From the NCBI GenBank assembly GCA_002343335.1, contig DDSI01000218.1, positions 1 to 19,484 on the forward strand: a stretch of 19,484 nucleotides of DNA, read 5' to 3'. Shown here piece after piece: positions 14,214 to 19,484 of this stretch. The notes below the pieces were generated by a model. That model searched no databases and was not told the origin of the DNA. It saw only the letters and a program-made list of their open reading frames with translations. Origin of the DNA: Bacteriovoracaceae bacterium UBA2394 (GTDB lineage: Bacteria; Bdellovibrionota; UBA2394). Position 1 is the first letter of the stretch. Each line of letters begins with the position of its first letter. The translations under genes and the position numbers were made by a program.

Positions 14214-14900
14214 TCAATTCTGAAAATTGCGTGATTCCTTTTCGGCGTTCTTACCTGAGTCTTCGAGCTTGGCTTTCCTAAGATTCGAGCCCATATCTCG
14301 TACTCTTTCTTGAAGGAGCGTGGTGTGAGTTGAGGCTTTGAGAGCTTCCGTCATTAGCCATCGATCATTCAAATCGATGTAGGTCTTTACGAATTCTTCA
14401 ATGCTCATCCCTGCGTACGCAGCACCCATCATTTCTTCGGTAAGGTTTTTAGCTACTTCGGACGGCGAGGCGAGCTCGGTGTATGGCGCCATCGCTCGAA
14501 AAGTGCTGAATTTGTCGGCTTGATGTTCTCTTTTCGCCTGAAGATTAATATGCGTTTGTCTAAGACCGTAGAAAGCCGCGCCGAATCCCGCAATGTATCC
14601 TGCCAAGGCTTTCTTTCCTTTACCAAGCGTTCCAGCAAGAAAGCCTGCTCCACCTCCGGTAACTGTCGATGATGTGGCTAGGAGAAGATTTTCGTCTGTA
14701 ACTGAGGATTGCTTATCTCTTCTAAAGTGAAGATAGAGTTGACCGATGGATCGCGATCTAGAATCTGAAAATTTTGCGTCCAGTGCTGGGGCAGGGGTGC
14801 TGGGATTTACTGGCTGAGTTTCTTCGGCGATAGCCGCCAAAGACACGCTGATGGTGAGTGCCGTGAGTGAAAATATTTTACGAACTGAGATCGAGTTCAT
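14214..14900 (-). CDS. Secreted glycine-zipper-like paralogue 1, first gene of the array
   Basis: This is the promoter-proximal member (228 aa). It has a Sec signal peptide (IFSLTALTISVSLAAIAEE), then SRSIGQLYLHFRRDKQ, a Gly-rich hydrophobic segment (VTGGGAGFLAGTL), a basic turn GKGKK, a second segment (ALAGYIAGFGAAFYGL), then DKFSTFRAMAPYTELASP, NLTEEMMGAAYAGMSIEEFV and KTYIDLNDRWLMTEAL, ending SRNFQN. The paired Gly-x3-Gly-type helices resemble glycine-zipper 2TM proteins of bacterial envelopes, known for membrane insertion and oligomerisation; this is by-eye inference. GGAGCAACAG precedes the ATG. It is transcribed away from a 259-bp region with GTGCAC boxes, shared with the divergent Cys-rich secreted protein gene. 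Expression as a five-gene operon is well supported by uniform 22-25-bp spacing. Confidence 0.85.
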   Translation of the reverse strand: MNSISVRKIFSLTALTISVSLAAIAEETQPVNPSTPAPALDAKFSDSRSRSIGQLYLHFRRDKQSSVTDENLLLATSSTVTGGGAGFLAGTLGKGKKALAGYIAGFGAAFYGLRQTHINLQAKREHQADKFSTFRAMAPYTELASPSEVAKNLTEEMMGAAYAGMSIEEFVKTYIDLNDRWLMTEALKASTHTTLLQERVRDMGSNLRKAKLEDSGKNAEKESRNFQN

Positions 14901-15159
14901 CTGTTGCTCCTACCGTGCGAGCAACTCCTTTGAGTAATTGAGATTCAAAGCAAGTTTTGTGCCGGCCCAAATTTTTTTTGGACATGTTTAAAAATTAAAA
15001 TTAAACATTGTGCACTTTCCAGTGCGACATCGTGGTCGCAAGCATGTGCACGTCGTGAAAAGTGTGCACAAGTGTTCAAAACTTTCTTTGAATTCATTGA
15101 AGTAAAATTCTGGCGAAGCTTTTGCAAGAAATGCACTTCATAAAGACGAGAGGAGTTTT
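14901..15159. promoter_or_regulatory. Divergent control region with three GTGCAC boxes and inverted repeats
   Basis: This gap separates the paralogue array from the divergent Cys-rich protein gene. It holds GTGCAC palindromes at 15010-15015, 15046-15051 and 15064-15069 (start-to-start 36 and 18 bp; the last is TGTGCACA), an inverted repeat ATGTTTAA / TTAAACAT around an A/T-rich 9-nt spacer (14984-15008), and TGCGAC / GTCGCA with a 6-nt spacer (15023-15040). Such density suggests operators for one regulator acting on both directions. I did not find a convincing -35/-10 pair. The short reading frame across it on the minus strand looks incidental. Confidence 0.55.
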
Positions 15160-15966
15160 ATGAATAGAAAATTATTTGCCTTCAATTTAATTATTACGGT
15201 CGTTGGGTTCGTCGGTGCAGTCCATGCTCAAGTTGTTCCTGTGGAAGCGAAGTCCTGCCTCAATAATAAGATGTACGTAGACCATGATGGCGCGGTCGGT
15301 GCATGTCAGGAAGGCTATTGGTGTTTTGAAACTAGGAATGGTCGCGCCACCTGCGGCAGGGCAATCTCGGTTCATGATGAATCCTATAACACCGCCTATC
15401 ACTATATTCCCCGACAACAGAACCATCAGAGAGAAGATCCTGCGATTGGAGAGTCTGAAATCAAAACTTTGTTGGCCGTGAAGGTCAGTAACGCGAGTCG
15501 TCTGGACGAAGCGAACAATAATTCTACTTGGAATTTAGATACAACCAATGTGACGACGGGGTTTAGATCATTTGAAGCAAAGGTTTCTCGCGAGCGAAAG
15601 TTTGCGCGAGTCTGGCAACAGCCGAATGTATGTACGGAAGGGATTACAACGACTGTCGTTCCCCCCGGAGGGCAGCCCACAGGGAACACGGTGGAACTGA
15701 ATCAATGTCCCAGTTATTCCATGGAGACCTTTGCCAATCAGGAATTGGAACTTTATCGAGCTTCAACAAGTTGTACCGTAGATGGCGATAATGAAGGCCG
15801 GCCAACGATTGAACGGCTGGTAGAGAAGTGGATCTTACGCCAAAAATTTGAGATCGAATGTCACTGGAACGAACCCGATCAGCCTGAGATTACTTACAAG
15901 ATCATTTACAATTTGAAGAAGGAGGGCAGGGGAAGACCTCCCGAACGCGAGCCATTCGTCCCTTGA
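15160..15966 (+). CDS. Secreted Cys-rich protein of unknown function
   Basis: The 268-residue product has a Sec signal peptide (MNRKLFAFNLIITVVGFVGA, cleavage near VHA-Q). The mature part has eight cysteines: four near the N-terminus (KSCLNN, GACQEG, YWCFET, RATCGR) and four later (PNVCTE, LNQCPS, TSCTVD, IECHWN), an even number that fits disulfides in an oxidising periplasm or outside the cell. The first four, with GYWCFE and ATCG, look like a small disulfide module. It ends in a basic, Pro-rich tail (KKEGRGRPPEREP). I do not recognise a family. AGAGGAG lies 5 nt before the ATG. It is divergent from the secreted paralogue array and shares its control region, so the two may be induced together; that is inference. 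Confidence 0.8.
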   Translation: MNRKLFAFNLIITVVGFVGAVHAQVVPVEAKSCLNNKMYVDHDGAVGACQEGYWCFETRNGRATCGRAISVHDESYNTAYHYIPRQQNHQREDPAIGESEIKTLLAVKVSNASRLDEANNNSTWNLDTTNVTTGFRSFEAKVSRERKFARVWQQPNVCTEGITTTVVPPGGQPTGNTVELNQCPSYSMETFANQELELYRASTSCTVDGDNEGRPTIERLVEKWILRQKFEIECHWNEPDQPEITYKIIYNLKKEGRGRPPEREPFVP

Positions 15967-15990
15967 AGTGATCCATAAGTTGATTTAAAT

Positions 15991-16022
15991 AGCTGGGACC
16001 TCAATATAAGGAGATCCCAGCT
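15991..16022 (+). promoter_or_regulatory. Hairpin enclosing the Shine-Dalgarno of the phytochelatin-synthase-like gene
   Basis: AGCTGGGA (15991-15998) and TCCCAGCT (16015-16022) are perfect inverted arms; past one mismatch, CTC pairs with GAG of the ribosome site AAGGAG (16008-16013). The right arm ends at the base just before the ATG. In mRNA this would bury the ribosome site and the approach to the start codon, as in RNA thermometers or protein-controlled leaders. It could instead be the 3' hairpin of the upstream gene, but there is no U-tract and the fit to the start codon is striking. Confidence 0.6.
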
Positions 16023-16778
16023 ATGAACGCCCTCGCTATTCTTTCTCTGTCTATATATATGCTCGCGGCTGACTTGGTACCGTGGACATCCGATGAAAGT
16101 GCCCTCCGCCTTTCTCGCTCCACGCATAGAGTCGATTTCTTCCCGCTCAGTAACCACTTTGAGTCGCAAGACAATGCGATTGTGTGCGGTTTGGCATCCT
16201 CCACCATCGTGTTAAACGCACTTCGTCTGGGTGGAAAAGCGGAATTGCCCGTAGATAAGAGCTCCATCGCGCTAACCGAAAGAGATTATCTACCGGAGGA
16301 TTTCGATCCCTTTTTCAAAAAATACACGCAGACGAGTGTACTAACACCATCCGCAAAAAAGCGAATTGAGATCTTCGGTAAACCCGTCACGATTAACGGC
16401 AAAGAAACTGCGGATTTCGGCATGCAACTCCGGCAACTTCAGCAAGCTCTGGAGTCGAATGGACTCCATGTGAAGCTGAATGTTGTGACCGATAAGGCTG
16501 ATGTTAAAAAAATTAAGGCAGAACTCATTCAGAATCTCAAAACCAAGAATGATTATGTGCTAGTGAACTACGCACGAAAGGCTCTCGGCCAAACGGGGGG
16601 AGGTCATATTTCTCCCCTCGGCGCTTACGACCAAAAGAGCGATTCGTTTTTAGTCATGGATGTAAATCCCAACAAAGCTCCTTGGGTTTGGGTGAAAGCT
16701 TCCGATCTCATCGCGGCGATGAAGACGTTTGATACGATTGAGAATCGGGGATACTTGTTGATTTCAGATAAACAGTAG
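16023..16778 (+). CDS. Bacterial phytochelatin synthase-like cysteine peptidase/transferase
   Basis: The 251-residue protein matches the phytochelatin synthase catalytic domain of the papain-like clan: FESQDNAIVCGLASSTIVLN holds nucleophile Cys55, GQTGGGHISPLGAYD holds His195, and FLVMDVNPNKAPWVWV holds Asp213, followed by LIAAMKTFDT and RGYLLIS as in known members. Eukaryotic enzymes make phytochelatins from glutathione for metal binding. Short bacterial forms mostly remove Gly from glutathione or its conjugates, and the short length here points to that activity. A hydrophobic N-terminus (ALAILSLSIYMLAA) may be a signal peptide, so it could act in the periplasm. Its ribosome site lies in a hairpin. 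The next gene, 32 bp on, is an ion antiporter. Family: confident; substrate: inferred. Confidence 0.9.
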   Translation: MNALAILSLSIYMLAADLVPWTSDESALRLSRSTHRVDFFPLSNHFESQDNAIVCGLASSTIVLNALRLGGKAELPVDKSSIALTERDYLPEDFDPFFKKYTQTSVLTPSAKKRIEIFGKPVTINGKETADFGMQLRQLQQALESNGLHVKLNVVTDKADVKKIKAELIQNLKTKNDYVLVNYARKALGQTGGGHISPLGAYDQKSDSFLVMDVNPNKAPWVWVKASDLIAAMKTFDTIENRGYLLISDKQ

Positions 16779-16810
16779 AAATATTTGAGAGGGAATTCTA
16801 AACTTGGAAA

Positions 16811-17983
16811 ATGTCTAACCGGCCAGAGATTTTCTACATTGGGCTGATCTTCGCTCTTTTTATCTTCCCAAGAGTTTTAGAAAGATTTTATGTCCCTTCC
16901 GGAATCTCAGCTTTTGCTATCGGCTTTCTATCTCTATTTTTATCTGAGTATTTTCAAGTCAAAGGCGATCCCACAATTTCGGTCTTAGCGATTCTCGGAA
17001 TCAGTAGTTTATTTTTGTTTGCGGGTTTGGAGGTTGATTTACGGGCTATCTATAAAGAGAAGCGTTTCATTATCTTTCATCTCTTTACGCATTTTTTCAT
17101 TTTGATCGTGGCAACTTTATCTGTTCAGTACATTTTACAGTTATCCGACAGAGCCTCCATTTTATATGCCTTAGCTCTTACGACACCTTCGGCGGGGTTT
17201 ATACTCGATTCCCTTGATTCTCTTCCTATCACCGATCAGCAGAAGTTTTGGATTAAAACGAAGGCGATTGCCGCTGAGTTGTTAGCTCTAGCGATTATGT
17301 TCTTTACGCTTCAGTCGCAGTCGTGGAGTCAGCTTGCCTTTTCAACGATCGGCGTATTGGGAATTATCGTGCTTCTTCCGCCGTTGTTTTTCGGATTTAC
17401 ACGTTTCATTGCTCCTTTTGCAAAAAATTCAGAATTTGCATTCTTCATCATGTTAGCCATCTTAGCGGCCCTGATTACAAAAGAACTGGGGGCCTATTTT
17501 TTAGTGGGAGCGTTCATTGTGGGCGTATCGATCCAAAGATTTCGATACTTGTTCACAGGTATTCATATCGATTCTCACATTCAAGCTTTGAAACTATTTA
17601 GTACGTTCTTCATTCCATTCTATTTTTTCAAGGCTGGAACGCTTATCACCCTCAACGATTTAAGTGTGGAATCGATTGCCGTCGGCATTCTGATGGCGGC
17701 GGTCGTAACGTCGATTCGGGTGGGATCAGCCATTTTGATTCGACGACTGTCATTTGGGGAAAGCCTTCGCCAAAGTTTTCCTGTTTCGATGGCGCTCGTC
17801 CCCAATCTGATTTTTGGATTGGTGTTATGGGAAATCTTGTGCTCAGAGTTTGGGTTAAATTCTTTGGCCTCAGGTGCGCTCCTTGCCTATACGGCCTGCA
17901 TCACCGTTGTTCCTGGAATACTCATGAAGAATACGACCTTTTTGGATATTCGTAAGCCGCTTCAATCTACCTCTTCACCATAA
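16811..17983 (+). CDS. CPA2-family cation:proton antiporter
   Basis: The 390-residue integral membrane protein has about 11-12 hydrophobic helices and CPA2 features: LFLFAGLEVDLRAI (residues 67-80, the 'FxxGLExD' signature), ALTTPSAGFIL (the S/T-rich unwound helix) and GAYFLVGAFIVGVSI. These carriers exchange Na+ or K+ for protons across the inner membrane. At the usual 'ED/QD/ND' ion-site position the sequence appears to read KAIAAELLAL, placing Glu156 where Asp is normal; alignment is by eye. There is no C-terminal TrkA-N/KTN domain, unlike KefB/KefC, so it is a minimal transporter, closer to NapA-like proteins in size. The Shine-Dalgarno is weak. Its 3' end overlaps the convergent crcB gene by 17 bp. 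Confidence 0.88.
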   Translation: MSNRPEIFYIGLIFALFIFPRVLERFYVPSGISAFAIGFLSLFLSEYFQVKGDPTISVLAILGISSLFLFAGLEVDLRAIYKEKRFIIFHLFTHFFILIVATLSVQYILQLSDRASILYALALTTPSAGFILDSLDSLPITDQQKFWIKTKAIAAELLALAIMFFTLQSQSWSQLAFSTIGVLGIIVLLPPLFFGFTRFIAPFAKNSEFAFFIMLAILAALITKELGAYFLVGAFIVGVSIQRFRYLFTGIHIDSHIQALKLFSTFFIPFYFFKAGTLITLNDLSVESIAVGILMAAVVTSIRVGSAILIRRLSFGESLRQSFPVSMALVPNLIFGLVLWEILCSEFGLNSLASGALLAYTACITVVPGILMKNTTFLDIRKPLQSTSSP

Positions 17984-18350
17984 GATATCCAAAATAAGCG
18001 CAAAGAAGCCCTGCGAGCGGACTTCCGATTAAATAGGCTAGGGCGGAAAAAATCCGATCGTTTTGAATTAAGTTGAAACCTTCGAGCGAAACCGCGGAAA
18101 AGGTAGTAAAGCCTCCTAGAAATCCAATCATAATGAACTTTGCCAGTTCATCAGACACAAGTGGGCGTTCCCAATGAAGGGCGTAAACCATACCGATCAG
18201 AAGGCTTCCAATCAGATTTACGGCTAATGTACCAAAGGGAAAGTTTGGACTCCTCGGTGCGATCAAAGCAATAAGCAATGTTCTTGTAAGAACGCCTCCC
18301 GCTCCAAAAATGCCCATGATCGTAAAAAATCTCACTTGATCGGTAAGCAT
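17967..18350 (-). CDS. crcB: Fluoride channel CrcB/FluC
   Basis: The 127-residue protein has four hydrophobic helices and the CrcB signature: GAGGVLTR (Arg23), FPFGTLAVNLIGSLLIG (Asn45) and GFLGGFTTFSAVSLE (Phe81, Phe84), the last forming the phenylalanine-lined pore and Na+-binding break. These proteins act as dual-topology dimers in the inner membrane that let fluoride leave the cell. AGGAG lies 5 nt before the ATG. I see no fluoride riboswitch in the 49-bp gap upstream, only a perfect 10-bp palindrome, so control may come from a protein or from the upstream gene. Length and motifs are normal. Confidence 0.94.
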   Translation of the reverse strand: MLTDQVRFFTIMGIFGAGGVLTRTLLIALIAPRSPNFPFGTLAVNLIGSLLIGMVYALHWERPLVSDELAKFIMIGFLGGFTTFSAVSLEGFNLIQNDRIFSALAYLIGSPLAGLLCAYFGYLMVKR

Positions 18351-18360
18351 AAAAGCTCCT

Positions 18361-18370
18361 GTGGCGCCAC
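18361..18370. promoter_or_regulatory. 10-bp palindrome next to the crcB ribosome site
   Basis: GTGGCGCCAC is a perfect palindrome abutting the AGGAG ribosome site of crcB, within a 49-bp gap after the upstream gene. It could be a protein binding site, or chance; no promoter elements were recognised around it. Confidence 0.3.
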
Positions 18371-18399
18371 GCTAACACTTCTGAATTCAATTTGTGATC

Positions 18400-19482
18400 T
18401 TATTCTCTACTGGTCGCGGGACGCGAAGTGTCGCCCGTGGGCTGTATTCTTCCTACGGCGATGGCGCCTTCTTGTAGCGCTTGGGAAAATGCAACTGTGT
18501 AAGCTTCACGAACCGAGTTCACACCGCCGCTTAAACGCACCATCTCGTCATAACCCATTTCTGAAAAGAATCGGGTGATGTCTTGATTGCTCTCTTTGAT
18601 AAAGGGATACCAAGTGCGTCGAATCACATCGACTCGCGCAATAGTGAGCGAGAGATCTCGCTGGGCGCGTTTCAATTCCATTTCAATTTCTTGCCGCGTT
18701 TGAGGATCCATTTCTGCGCCTTGATAGCGATTCAGTCGAAGCATTCGCTCATGTTCCTGGATATAGCGTCGGGTATTCGCGGCGGATTGAATATGTTGAT
18801 CGGCGATCGTAGCGAGATCGTTCACGAGAGCTTGTCCCACGGTATGTTGAGGAGGGCTCAGTTGTTCGCCGAGATCCTGAAAAATTCCCTGCCATTGTTC
18901 CAAAAGTCTTTCAACATCCGCCTTTGCTTCCTCATCTGAAATGGCAGTCGCTGGAGTGTTCATTTGGGCCATGACTCCCTCGGCCTTTTGCACTGCCTTT
19001 TTGCCACCATCGGAAGAAAGAATATTTCCCCAGAAGCTAAATCCGATTTGTCGAGAAGCTCCCACAAGGCGAGCATTCACGGGATCGTTAAAGGCAGTCA
19101 TGGTTGGAAGAAAAATACTGAGTGTCCACATGGAGGCGAGCATACCACCTGCCCAACCCACGACTGGATTTCCTAAGATTTTACGCGCCGTTCGGAATCC
19201 TCTCGTCATCAGGCCGGCAGGCTGCATGGCAGAGGGGAGGGCCATTTGAATAGTCCCATCGCGCTTGTTATTAATCATGATGTATGTGAAATAGTTTCGA
19301 ATCGTGTCGGTGCCCTCGATGTTTCGACGTTGAGATCTGGAAGTGAATTCATTCAACCGCTCGTTCTTGAAAAAATCGATGATGTTCGGATGAGCTTTTA
19401 CCGCAGCTACGAGCAAGCGATTCGCTTTGGCGGCATCGGAAGAGGGGTGATACATATCCATCGCTCTAAAAAATGCCTTCAT
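18400..19482 (-). CDS. Large protein of unknown function with one TM segment, possibly partial
   Basis: The frame is open from the ATG at 19482 to the TAA, 360 codons, but only two bases lie beyond that ATG, so it may be an internal Met of a longer gene reaching past the window. Visible parts: a helical N-terminal region (residues 1-75), a hydrophobic segment at about 107-126 (VVGWAGGMLASMWTLSIFLP), and a long charged helical region (about 180-330) with coiled-coil character (RQEIEMELKRAQRDLSLTIARVDVI). The tail GDTSRPATSRE is polar. I recognise no family. crcB follows 49 bp downstream on the same strand. Real coding sequence is likely from length and composition; function unknown. Confidence 0.7.
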   Translation of the reverse strand: MKAFFRAMDMYHPSSDAAKANRLLVAAVKAHPNIIDFFKNERLNEFTSRSQRRNIEGTDTIRNYFTYIMINNKRDGTIQMALPSAMQPAGLMTRGFRTARKILGNPVVGWAGGMLASMWTLSIFLPTMTAFNDPVNARLVGASRQIGFSFWGNILSSDGGKKAVQKAEGVMAQMNTPATAISDEEAKADVERLLEQWQGIFQDLGEQLSPPQHTVGQALVNDLATIADQHIQSAANTRRYIQEHERMLRLNRYQGAEMDPQTRQEIEMELKRAQRDLSLTIARVDVIRRTWYPFIKESNQDITRFFSEMGYDEMVRLSGGVNSVREAYTVAFSQALQEGAIAVGRIQPTGDTSRPATSRE

Positions 19483-19484
19483 GC

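Noticed and set aside
14976..14985. Poly-T run (CCAAATTTTTTTTGG area) as an intrinsic terminator
   Set aside because: It lies between divergent genes, where no transcript should end, and the flanking arms give only a 5-bp stem.
14945..15136. 63-residue minus-strand frame across the divergent control region
   Set aside because: It covers the GTGCAC boxes and inverted repeats, has no ribosome site and no protein-like pattern; chance open frame.
18351..18399. Fluoride riboswitch ahead of crcB
   Set aside because: The 49-bp gap is barely long enough and I see none of the conserved crcB-motif segments or a pseudoknot-forming pair; only a 10-bp palindrome is present.

Overview
The window looks like chromosomal DNA of a diderm (Gram-negative) bacterium. 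Evidence for an outer membrane is a type IV pilin-like prepilin, a lipoprotein and many Sec signal peptides. The mix of a CHASE2-cyclase, a short HAMP-only membrane protein, a bacterial phytochelatin-synthase-like enzyme, a choice-of-anchor-D lipoprotein and large families of orphan secreted proteins suggests Bdellovibrionota/Oligoflexia or a neighbouring deltaproteobacterial-type lineage. That assignment is inference; there is no rRNA or marker gene here. I saw no tRNA, rRNA, CRISPR array, insertion sequence or prophage gene.

Layout. (1) 1-1334, minus strand: an envelope operon of a pilin-like protein, a 40-residue secreted peptide with a CVGPNC motif, and a lipoprotein cut by the window edge. 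(2) 1486-1944, plus strand: a two-TM protein ending in a lone HAMP domain. A 15-bp inverted repeat separates it from the convergent next block. (3) 1996-9125, minus strand: glyoxalase II, then five tightly packed genes (nucleotidyltransferase, metallophosphoesterase, phospholipase D-VTT fusion, EEP hydrolase, CHASE2-cyclase). Their junctions are 4-bp overlaps or gaps of 4-9 bp, and all five belong to phosphodiester/phosphoester families. (4) 9147-9712: back-to-back C-terminal remnants of an EAL-domain protein and a histidine kinase, apparently left by one deletion. (5) 9885-10112: a small J-domain-like protein without HPD. (6) 10109-14900, minus strand: a five-gene array of secreted paralogues with glycine-zipper-like hydrophobic hairpins and a shared C-terminal tail (S-x-N-[FL]-Q-K type), followed by a large exported protein with a possible His/Cys papain-like C-terminal half. 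(7) 14901-15159: a divergent control region with three GTGCAC boxes and inverted repeats. (8) 15160-17983, plus strand: a Cys-rich secreted protein, a phytochelatin-synthase-like enzyme whose Shine-Dalgarno lies inside a hairpin, and a CPA2 antiporter. (9) 17967-19482, minus strand: a CrcB fluoride channel and a large protein of unknown function reaching the window edge.

The best candidate for an undescribed system is the secreted paralogue array (11621-14900) with its divergent operator region and flanking exported proteins. The second is the five-gene phosphoester operon. No stretch longer than 300 bases lacks a gene or a recognisable gene remnant.
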